Shown here one piece after another: positions 1-5,867 of a DNA stretch of 9,010 nucleotides. The first letter of the stretch is position 1. Each line of letters begins with the position of its first letter. Below the pieces are notes generated by a model, which was given only the letters and a program-made list of their open reading frames with translations, searched no databases and was not told the DNA's origin. The DNA comes from Firmicutes bacterium UBA3914 (GTDB lineage Bacteria; Bacillota; Limnochordia; Darwinibacteriales; Darwinibacteriaceae), in the NCBI GenBank assembly GCA_002391385.1, contig DGEY01000015.1, forward strand, positions 1-9,010, read 5' to 3'. Made by a program: the position numbers and the translations under genes.

Positions 1-58
1 GTAACTGTCCGCAATAAGTAAAAAGATCGAACTGAGGGGTCGAATACAGTGAAGTTTG

Positions 59-87
59 TTGACAGCAGGAAGGGCCTGGAATATACT
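59..87 (+). promoter_or_regulatory. Sigma-A/sigma-70-type promoter for the first exported protein
   Basis: A perfect -35 hexamer TTGACA (59-64) is followed by a 17-base spacer and the -10 hexamer TATACT (82-87), one mismatch from consensus. Transcription should start near 93-95, giving a leader of about 30 bases before the ATG at 123. An A-rich stretch at about 14-25 could act as an UP element. I see no operator-like palindrome overlapping it. It is the only convincing promoter in the window, so it may also feed the downstream genes by read-through. Confidence 0.8.
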
Positions 88-122
88 TATAGGAAATAAC
101 TGGTGGAGGGTGAAAAGCGACG

Positions 123-806
123 ATGCGTCACTGGCAAAGAGGGTCCAAACTGGCGTTGTTGGGTATGGTTCTGGCTGCGGCGGTCTTTTTTGCTTCCTTA
201 GGCCTGGTGAGCGCTGCCGAGACGGGAGTTTACGCCGGTGGGCACACCACCACAGGCATGGGCGGCATGATCAACTATACATACTCCTTAGAGCTTAAGG
301 CCGATGGCAGCTATGAACTGAAAAGCTATTTTGTCCTAGGCGATACCCTTTACGACTTTGTGGAGACGGGAACTTACCAAGTTGCTGGCTCCCAACTGAC
401 CATTGTTCCCGAAGGGGAAGAGGCGCTGGAAGGTGTGATCAGTGACGGTTCCATCACTGTCCCGGTCAAGCCTTCGCAAATGGCTCGGGAGCGTACCGAG
501 TCCACTTTGGTGCTGACGGACAATCCCGTGGCGGGCGTCTACCGGGCCACGCTTCAAGGGCCTGTGACGGTGGAGGCCACTTTATACCTCAGCCACCGGG
601 GCGACTACTTCTACCTGGCTGTGCCCGGTAACGATGCAGAGCATGTCTATGAAGAGGGCTCTTACACTGCCCAGGCTGGCGAGATCGTCTTTACAACCCG
701 TGATGGCCAAACCTTCACCGGTAAAGCCGGAGAAAACACGGTCAGCGCTCCCTTTCTAGTCTCCAAAGTGATGGGTATGCGGGTGGAGATCGAGCTGGCT
801 AGGTAG
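123..806 (+). CDS. Exported beta-rich two-repeat protein of unknown function
   Basis: I do not recognise this 227-residue protein as a named family. Residues 1-32 look like a Sec signal peptide: basic residues (R2, R6, K9), a hydrophobic core at about 10-29, and an SAA-type signal peptidase I site near 30-32. There is no lipobox cysteine, so it is probably secreted or wall-associated rather than lipid-anchored. The mature part looks like two divergent copies of an approximately 80-residue unit (about 35-115 and 138-213). Each opens with GVY and shares the pattern L-x-L-x3-G-x-Y, then E-x-G-[TS]-Y, then alternating hydrophobic residues typical of beta strands. The ATG at 123 is preceded by GGAGGGTGA (105-113) at 9 bases. 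The downstream lipoprotein (1637-2950) carries the same repeat pattern, so the two are probably related. No catalytic motif is visible. Existence of the gene is well supported; function is unknown. Confidence 0.85.
   Translation: MRHWQRGSKLALLGMVLAAAVFFASLGLVSAAETGVYAGGHTTTGMGGMINYTYSLELKADGSYELKSYFVLGDTLYDFVETGTYQVAGSQLTIVPEGEEALEGVISDGSITVPVKPSQMARERTESTLVLTDNPVAGVYRATLQGPVTVEATLYLSHRGDYFYLAVPGNDAEHVYEEGSYTAQAGEIVFTTRDGQTFTGKAGENTVSAPFLVSKVMGMRVEIELAR
225..761 (+). repeat. Two tandem divergent protein repeats in the exported protein
   Basis: Copy A spans residues about 35-115 (nt 225-467) and copy B about 138-213 (nt 534-761). The best-matching blocks are LELKADGSY and VETGTY in A against LYLSHRGDY and YEEGSY in B. 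Both copies then have a G near the end of the unit and a V/A-P motif. The similarity is visible only at protein level; the DNA is too diverged for a recent duplication. The alignment was made by eye, so boundaries are approximate. Confidence 0.55.
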
Positions 807-845
807 GATTGAGGTTCAAAAGGACTTAGAAGGGGTGGCCCCGGG

Positions 846-869
846 GGCCTGCCTTTCTAGGCCTTTTTT
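846..869 (+). terminator. Intrinsic terminator-like hairpin after the first gene
   Basis: GGCCT (846-850) pairs with AGGCC (859-863) around an 8-base loop, followed directly by six T residues (864-869). The stem is only five base pairs, though GC-rich, so termination may be partial. That would let some transcription from the promoter at 59-87 reach the next gene, which has no clear promoter of its own. An upstream segment can form a competing fold (see findings). Confidence 0.6.
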
Positions 870-886
870 CTAAAGAGCACAGTTTT

Positions 887-892
887 GGAGGG
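887..892 (+). promoter_or_regulatory. Ribosome binding site that fixes the start at 900
   Basis: GGAGGG lies 7 bases before the ATG at 900. An in-frame TTG at 885 would extend the protein by five residues, but it overlaps this site and has no ribosome binding site of its own. The ATG is therefore preferred. Confidence 0.75.
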
Positions 893-899
893 TTGTTTG

Positions 900-1568
900 A
901 TGACAGAGAACAAGAGCAGAACGGCAGAGGCCTTTTTCCGCTGGGCCTTTAACACCAGGGCCAACACGGTGCTGGCCCTCTATGAAGGGAAGGAGATGTC
1001 CCGGGAAAAGGTCTTTTTGAGTTTTTGTTCCCATAATCCAGCACTGATCTCCCACGGCCCCGCGGGTTTGAATGCCAGCATCAAAGGCTTTGGCTTCCTG
1101 CCCAAAGAAGAATACCTGGAAGAGGTGCTGGAAGCCTATATGAAACATATCGAGGCCTATGATGGAGATGACCAAGCCCACAGCCGGAGGGGATTGCAGG
1201 TCTTGGTGGAACAGATCTACCATCCTGACCAGCACCACCGGGTTGATTTTACCAAGATTGGCAGTCTGGAGATGGCCAAAAAGCACACTTGGCAGAACCT
1301 CCAGGTGAATCCGGAAGCCACCCTCATTTACTACCAACCGCCCATGATCTCCTACGAAGTGCGGGGTCGGGTACGCATCTTCGATGAAGCCCAATCGGGC
1401 CAGCGGGAACTCTACCAGCAGTTCATCAACGCCCAGCACGATGTCTATCACCGGCCTGACCCGAGCCGCTGGCTGAAGTATCCCGCGTACATCTTTGAGA
1501 TTGAGGAGATCTACGACAACTCCTCCACCCGGGAAGGCTTCGGTACGAAGCTCCAGTTCCCGTTTTAA
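900..1568 (+). CDS. Pyridoxamine 5'-phosphate oxidase-like (FMN-binding split-barrel) protein
   Basis: The 222-residue product has no signal peptide or membrane segment and should be cytoplasmic. The C-terminal half resembles the flavin-binding split barrel of the pyridoxamine-phosphate oxidase-like superfamily. The clearest stretch is about 125-160: a helix containing MAKKHTWQNL, then NPEATLIYY, then YEVRGRVRIFD. This matches the family layout of 'residues become N-P-x-x-x-L, then a strand ending x-G-x-x-x-I'. A conserved-looking block NAQHDVYHRPDP (177-188) and YPAYIFEIEEIYDNS (194-208) follow. The N-terminal part (LSFCSHNPALISHGPAG, 40-56) may form the cofactor or substrate face. Such proteins bind FMN, F420 or haem, and many have no known substrate, so vitamin B6 synthesis should not be assumed. 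It lies between the two exported repeat proteins, with terminator-like or hairpin sequence on each side. The family call is by recognition, not a search. Confidence 0.6.
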   Translation: MTENKSRTAEAFFRWAFNTRANTVLALYEGKEMSREKVFLSFCSHNPALISHGPAGLNASIKGFGFLPKEEYLEEVLEAYMKHIEAYDGDDQAHSRRGLQVLVEQIYHPDQHHRVDFTKIGSLEMAKKHTWQNLQVNPEATLIYYQPPMISYEVRGRVRIFDEAQSGQRELYQQFINAQHDVYHRPDPSRWLKYPAYIFEIEEIYDNSSTREGFGTKLQFPF

Positions 1569-1581
1569 CCAGAAAACTGCA

Positions 1582-1619
1582 CAGTCAAGGGAGAGGTCTC
1601 CAGCCCCCTCCCTTGTCTG
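1582..1619 (+). other. Stable intergenic hairpin without a U-tract
   Basis: CAG and CAAGGGAG (1582-1584, 1586-1593) pair with CTCCCTTG and CTG (1608-1615, 1617-1619): 11 base pairs interrupted by one T-T mismatch, with a 14-base loop. No run of T follows, so it is not a classical intrinsic terminator. It ends 5 bases before the ribosome binding site of the lipoprotein gene (1625-1629). It could be an mRNA-stabilising or processing element, or a weak attenuator. That role is inference; the pairing itself is visible. Confidence 0.5.
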
Positions 1620-1636
1620 CAATTAGGAGTGGTCTG

Positions 1637-2950
1637 ATGATGAAGCGCAAAGCATGGCAGATAGCGGTCTTGACCCTGCTCATCGGCGTGCTGCTGCTGC
1701 TCAGCGCCTGCGGCAAACCGAAAGGGGAAGAGCAATTCAGCTCCAGCTCCACGGAGACCGGGGCTGAGGAGGTTCCAGCGGCAGCAGAGATTCCTTTGGC
1801 GGGGGAATACATGATTGATATCACCAATTTGGGCATGGGCCTCCAGTTCTACCTGCGCATCGACGAGGATAATACCTTTGTGCTCTCGCCCAGCCGGGAG
1901 TTCATGTCCGACCGGGGTAGCGGCAAGATCGGGGAGCTGGAAGGCACTTACGTGATGATCTACTCCGATTCCACGCCTGAAAACCCCAAGACCGCCACCT
2001 TTGAGCGGGAAGGGCACAATCTGGTGTTCCGTTCCACCCTGCCCTATGGCTCCGCCAACATCATGTATGAGCTGCAGGATGAGGAAAACCCGGAGGTAGT
2101 CCACCGCTTGATGGCGCTAAAACTCATCTATGAGGAGTACTGGGGCCCCTTCTTAGCCTCTGTGGAAGTGGATGGGGTGCAGTACGACTATGAGCTCAAC
2201 CTCGCGGCCGGCGCCCGCTATTCCTTCCACAGCTACCTAGATGGAGTAGAGGTTTACCACGAAACTGGTACCTTCAGGGCGGATGGAGCGCTTTTGGTGT
2301 GCATTTCCGACGACGGCGAGGAGACAGCCGGTTCTGTGAACCAGGATGGGGAATGGCTGCTGGAGTTTAGGCCCGCGGCCGGTAAGGAGCGGATCGCCAC
2401 CACGTTTAAACACGCCACCTCCGCGGATCAGGCGGGTAAGTGGTATGGCCAAACCGCAGGTGGGGAGCTGGCGGTCCTGGAGCTGGATGCCTTTGGCGAC
2501 TATGTGTATGCGGCGGGAGAGTACAGTGAAGAGGGAACCTTTTCGGCCAGAAGCAGCTTGATTAGACTTTGGCCAGTGCTGGGTGAGTACAGGGAATATA
2601 GTAAAACGCCCTATACTCTGGAGGCCGTCTTCGGCTCCGACGAGGTGCTCCTGTACAGCGAACAGATTATCGGCCCGTTTGCCGGCGCCACCATGGCCAG
2701 CGAAGCATACACAGCCCAGCTTGAGATCACGGTCAGTGGGGAGTTTACCCTGCTCATCGTAGATGAAGAAAACGGCGTGGAGCTGCTGAACGAGGCAGGT
2801 TCATTCCAGGTGGTCGCCGGTCCCATGAACTACCAGCTGGCTCTGGAAGCGGAGGGGGCTGTCCGGGTCGTGGATATCTGGCCCACCGGTTTGGTTACGA
2901 CCATCAACATTGACAGCACCGATTACCGCTTCTTACTCACCAAGAACTGA
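1637..2950 (+). CDS. Lipoprotein with four beta-rich repeats, unknown function
   Basis: The 437-residue product begins with a lipoprotein signal: basic residues 3-5, hydrophobic core 9-22, and lipobox LSAC with the lipidated cysteine at 25. A flexible linker rich in S, E and A (about 27-52) follows, as is usual between a lipid anchor and the first domain. The remainder appears to be four divergent units (about 55-146, 168-258, 267-348, 351-434). They share the L-x-L-x3-G-x-[YF] and E-x-G-[TS]-[YF] pattern seen in the exported protein at 123-806. The protein is acidic and predicted mostly beta. The ATG at 1637 is chosen because AGGAG (1625-1629) sits 7 bases upstream and the signal peptide starts there; an in-frame upstream start at 1613 lies in the hairpin and adds no signal sequence. 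It lies 51 bases before the importer operon, with no terminator between, so co-transcription is likely. It has no SBP signature, so it is not a second binding protein of the usual type. Function unknown. Confidence 0.85.
   Translation: MMKRKAWQIAVLTLLIGVLLLLSACGKPKGEEQFSSSSTETGAEEVPAAAEIPLAGEYMIDITNLGMGLQFYLRIDEDNTFVLSPSREFMSDRGSGKIGELEGTYVMIYSDSTPENPKTATFEREGHNLVFRSTLPYGSANIMYELQDEENPEVVHRLMALKLIYEEYWGPFLASVEVDGVQYDYELNLAAGARYSFHSYLDGVEVYHETGTFRADGALLVCISDDGEETAGSVNQDGEWLLEFRPAAGKERIATTFKHATSADQAGKWYGQTAGGELAVLELDAFGDYVYAAGEYSEEGTFSARSSLIRLWPVLGEYREYSKTPYTLEAVFGSDEVLLYSEQIIGPFAGATMASEAYTAQLEITVSGEFTLLIVDEENGVELLNEAGSFQVVAGPMNYQLALEAEGAVRVVDIWPTGLVTTINIDSTDYRFLLTKN
1799..2938 (+). repeat. Four divergent protein repeats in the lipoprotein
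   Basis: Approximate units lie at nt 1799-2074, 2138-2410, 2435-2680 and 2687-2938. Marker blocks in order are YLRIDEDNTF with LEGTY; LNLAAGARY with HETGTF; LELDAFGDY with SEEGTF; and LEITVSGEF with NEAGSF. The first unit is the weakest match because it has an insertion between the two blocks. Recognised by eye at protein level; boundaries are approximate. Confidence 0.55.
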
Positions 2951-2989
2951 TCAACGTGCTCCGCTGAAAGGTTTACGGTAAGCCCTTGC

Positions 2990-2996
2990 GAGGTGA
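2990..2996 (+). promoter_or_regulatory. Ribosome binding site that favours the GTG start at 3002
   Basis: GAGGTGA (2990-2996) is 5 bases before the GTG at 3002. An in-frame GTG at 2993 lies inside this motif and would add only three residues before the signal peptide. The later GTG is preferred. Confidence 0.65.
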
Positions 2997-3001
2997 ACGT
3001 T

Positions 3002-4864
3002 GTGACCAAAAGGCTCCTGCTGCTTGTGCTGGTGGGCGCGCTTGCCCTGCCCTTGGCGGGCTGCCAAACGGGGCGGGGCAGCCACAGGCCGGATCCCAAC
3101 ACGCTCTACGTGGGCGCGGTGCAGTCTTCCTTCCCTTCCGCCTACATGCCCTGGCTGAGCCGGGAAGGGATTGCCCCCACCATCGCCAACATGCTGTACA
3201 GCTCCTTGTTTTCCTATGATGAAGAAACGGATCGCTACCTTCCTTCCATCGGCCGGGAATGGTACTACGTGGATGAAAACGGGGAGCCGATCCTCACTGA
3301 GGATGGCTCCATCGACTACGCGCGCCTGGAAGAGATCTACAGCGATCCCCAATATGACTACCTGGCGGTGAAGGTGATCATTCACCAGGACATCACCTGG
3401 AGCGATGGTGTGCCCCTCACCGTGGAGGACATCTATTATTCCTTCGATCTGGCCACCAACCATGCCCTCTCCAACCACGCGGGGGCCTTGGCCTGGACCA
3501 GCGACCTGAAGCACAAGTACAACAACGGAGTTTTGGTGGAAAAGGGCCTGTTCACCTACGAACGGGGAGCCCTGGAGCAGGGCTACCATATCGATCCAGC
3601 GGAAAAGGACTATGTGATCTACCTCCATGTGAACAAGGTTCTGGGGGCGGTTACGCCCCTGTTCACCTCCGTCTTGATTCTGCCCAAGCACGTGTGGGAG
3701 CCGGTGGTGAGCCGGGAGAACCAGCTGAACAGCAGCTCCCCAAGTGCAGAGCTGCTCTACCGCTACACCCACCCTGTGGGCTGTGGCCCCTGGGTTTTGG
3801 ATACGGAACAGTCCGGCAGCCAGCAGATCGTGCTGCACCGCCGCCAAGACTACCACCTGAAAAAACCCGACGGCAGTCCCCTCTACGGGGTGGACACCAT
3901 CAAGTTCATCCTCTACAAAGAGCAGAACGTGGCCCTGTACGCGCTGCTCAAGGGCCACATCGATGTGCTGGACAGCTCGGTAAGCTCCAACTACCTGCTG
4001 CTCTTTGCCAAGGAAAAGGATCTCTTTGTCTCCAACGCCCCGGGCACCTTCACCCAGACCCTGGTCTTCAACCTCAACCCCGTGGCCAGCGAACGCAATC
4101 CCCTGCGGGATCTGCTGGCCAACAGGGAGTTCCGGAAGGCCCTGGCCTTGGCCGTCAATCAAGATGAACTGATTAAAAATGTGCTGGATGGCGCGGGGGT
4201 GCCCGCCAGTGCGGGCCTGATGCGCCCGAGCCTCACCGATTTCTACAACCCGGAGGCAGATAGCATAGTACCCCGGGACTACGCCCAGCGCCTGGCCTTG
4301 GCCAACGAGATCCTGGATGGGATCGTGCCCGACAAGGACAAAGACGGTTACCGGCTGCTGGGCGGCGAGCGCATCAGTTTTAAGATCCTGGGTACGCCCG
4401 GGGAGCAGGATGTGGTATCTTTCCTCCAGATCCAGTTCAAGAAGATCGGCATCGATGTGCAGTATGCGCCCAAGGGTGCCCAGCCTGAATCCACCTATCT
4501 GTATACCAGCAAGTTCGATCTGGTGCTGCAGGGTGTGATCTTCTCCCTGTCCAACGTGGACATTATGTACCCTGCCCACTTCTCCACCCTGGGCCGCACC
4601 TCCAACTACGGCCGGTTGGTGAACGAAGGGCTGAACGCGGCCATTGAGGAGATGCGCTACACCCTCAATCTGAACAGGAAGTATGAGCTCCTCAAGGAGA
4701 TCCAGCCCATGATCGCCCAGGAGTTCTACAAGGTGCCGCTTTATACGGCCAATGTGATCTCCGTGGCCAGAACGGACCGCTTTACGGGCTTTCAGGTGGT
4801 GGAGGGGTCCACGGTGTTCAACTCCGAGTCGCTGCAGAATCTGCGCAGGGTAGAAGGCAGGTGA
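3002..4864 (+). CDS. Peptide/nickel-type ABC importer substrate-binding lipoprotein (SBP family 5)
   Basis: This is the extracytoplasmic receptor of the importer; it delivers ligand to the permeases encoded next to it. The 620-residue product starts with KR, a leucine-rich core (5-18), and lipobox LAGC with the lipidated cysteine at 21. Family 5 signatures follow. ITWSDGVPLTVEDIYYSF (131-148) corresponds to the usual W-x-DG-x-P-x-T-x-x-D-x-x-YS block. GCGPW (260-264) takes the place of the common GTGPY. A G-x-ID segment (GHIDVLD, 318-324) and REFRKALALAVNQDEL (375-390) are also typical. It is longer than typical DppA/OppA (about 510-540 residues). The extra length includes an acidic segment near 88-119 and another near 170-205, both in the N-terminal lobe. 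DKDKDG (444-449) resembles the acidic turn common in this family. The likely ligand is an oligo- or dipeptide, but nickel, sugar or other ligands occur in the family and the sequence does not decide. Confidence 0.93.
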   Translation: MTKRLLLLVLVGALALPLAGCQTGRGSHRPDPNTLYVGAVQSSFPSAYMPWLSREGIAPTIANMLYSSLFSYDEETDRYLPSIGREWYYVDENGEPILTEDGSIDYARLEEIYSDPQYDYLAVKVIIHQDITWSDGVPLTVEDIYYSFDLATNHALSNHAGALAWTSDLKHKYNNGVLVEKGLFTYERGALEQGYHIDPAEKDYVIYLHVNKVLGAVTPLFTSVLILPKHVWEPVVSRENQLNSSSPSAELLYRYTHPVGCGPWVLDTEQSGSQQIVLHRRQDYHLKKPDGSPLYGVDTIKFILYKEQNVALYALLKGHIDVLDSSVSSNYLLLFAKEKDLFVSNAPGTFTQTLVFNLNPVASERNPLRDLLANREFRKALALAVNQDELIKNVLDGAGVPASAGLMRPSLTDFYNPEADSIVPRDYAQRLALANEILDGIVPDKDKDGYRLLGGERISFKILGTPGEQDVVSFLQIQFKKIGIDVQYAPKGAQPESTYLYTSKFDLVLQGVIFSLSNVDIMYPAHFSTLGRTSNYGRLVNEGLNAAIEEMRYTLNLNRKYELLKEIQPMIAQEFYKVPLYTANVISVARTDRFTGFQVVEGSTVFNSESLQNLRRVEGR

Positions 4865-4868
4865 AGGC

Positions 4869-5867
4869 ATGAAACTGAGCTACGTGATCAAGCGGGTTCT
4901 GTACTCCCTCTTTGTGTTTGCGGTGGTGATCACCCTCAACTTTTTCATCCCCCGCATTGGGGTGGAGGACCCCGCGGAGCGCTACTACCCGCCCCAGGGG
5001 AATATGAGCGAGATCGAATACGAGATTGTCAAGCAGCTTACCAGGGAGCAGTACGGCTTCCACGTTTCCACCTGGCAGCAGTTCCTCAATTACCTCAAGG
5101 GCCTAGCCCAAGGCGATCTGGGCACCTCTTTTCGCCCCGGCTCTCCCAAGGTCTTGGACCTGATCAAAGAAAGGCTCCCCTGGACGCTGGTCTTATCGGT
5201 GAGTACGATGCTCATCGGCCTTATAGTTGGCGTTTTGTTTGGAGTGGTGGCCGCGGTGAAGCGGGGGCGCTGGCAGGATACGCTGCTGCTCAACGCCTCC
5301 ACGGTCATGGTGGCCCTGCCTTCCTTTTTTATCGCCTTAGTTCTTTCGTTCTATCTCGGCTTTGAGTGGGAGATCTTCCCGGCCTACACCGATTCCACCA
5401 TGGTCTCAGAGTTTGCCTGGACCTGGGAGGGAATCAGCCGAGTGGCCCGCAACGCCGCCCTGCCGGTGATGAGCATGATGGTGGGCAGCATCATCAGCTA
5501 CGCCCAGGGGACCAGAAATGCCGTGATCGCCGTGACCAATGAGGACTTCGTGCTCACCGCCAGGGCCAAAGGCCTAAAGCGCAGCACGATCCGTTACAAG
5601 CACATCCTGCGCAACTCGCTCCTGCCCATCGTCACTTCTTTGGGCATGAGCATCAGCGGCCTCATCGGGGGGCAGGTGGTGATCGAGCAGGTCTTCAACT
5701 GGAACGGCATGGGTACTTTGTTCCTGGAGGCGAACCAGACCAACGATTACCCCCTGATGATGGGCATTATGCTCCTCCTTTCCGGCTTCACCATTTTGAG
5801 CATCTTGCTCACGGACCTGGTTTATGTTCTTTTGGATCCCAGGGTGACGGTGGGTGATAAACGATGA
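4869..5867 (+). CDS. dppB: Peptide/nickel-type ABC importer permease, DppB/OppB family
   Basis: One of the two membrane subunits forming the translocation channel. The 332-residue length fits the family. Hydrophobic segments lie at about 8-28, 105-130, 140-165, 197-215, 250-275 and 297-320, giving six membrane helices with the large external loop after the first, as usual for DppB. The cytoplasmic EAA coupling motif, which contacts the ATPases, is at about 230-252 (TARAKGLKRSTIRYKHILRN, then SLLP). The segment GGQVVIEQVFNWNGMG (267-282) and the C-terminal LLDPRV (321-326) are family hallmarks. AGGTGA (4859-4864) covers the stop of the binding-protein gene and sits 4 bases before this ATG, so translation of the two genes is likely coupled. 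The symbol gives family membership only; substrate is not proven. Confidence 0.95.
   Translation: MKLSYVIKRVLYSLFVFAVVITLNFFIPRIGVEDPAERYYPPQGNMSEIEYEIVKQLTREQYGFHVSTWQQFLNYLKGLAQGDLGTSFRPGSPKVLDLIKERLPWTLVLSVSTMLIGLIVGVLFGVVAAVKRGRWQDTLLLNASTVMVALPSFFIALVLSFYLGFEWEIFPAYTDSTMVSEFAWTWEGISRVARNAALPVMSMMVGSIISYAQGTRNAVIAVTNEDFVLTARAKGLKRSTIRYKHILRNSLLPIVTSLGMSISGLIGGQVVIEQVFNWNGMGTLFLEANQTNDYPLMMGIMLLLSGFTILSILLTDLVYVLLDPRVTVGDKR

Noticed and set aside
56..298. An 80-codon plus-strand open frame starting inside the promoter.
   Set aside because: It starts at a TTG-type codon within the promoter, before the expected transcription start, and overlaps the well-supported signal-peptide gene in another frame.
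444..520. Possible metal-binding or catalytic residues in the exported protein.
   Set aside because: No recurrent His/Cys/Asp cluster or known enzyme motif is visible, so no activity is assigned.
870..1622. A 250-codon minus-strand open frame opposite the flavin-type gene.
   Set aside because: Same in-register codon-bias effect. The sense frame has a good ribosome binding site and a family-like sequence; the antisense frame has neither.
2910..2937. A perfect TTGACA at 2910-2915, just upstream of the importer operon, as a possible internal promoter.
   Set aside because: No -10 hexamer better than about three of six matches occurs at 16-18 bases. The hexamer lies in lipoprotein codons and is probably chance, though transcript-start mapping could overturn this.
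2951..4870. A 639-codon open frame on the minus strand covering the whole binding-protein gene.
   Set aside because: It is codon-for-codon in register with the sense gene, so it stays open simply because the sense gene avoids TTA, CTA and TCA codons. The translation has no recognisable domain, whereas the sense strand encodes a clear lipoprotein receptor.
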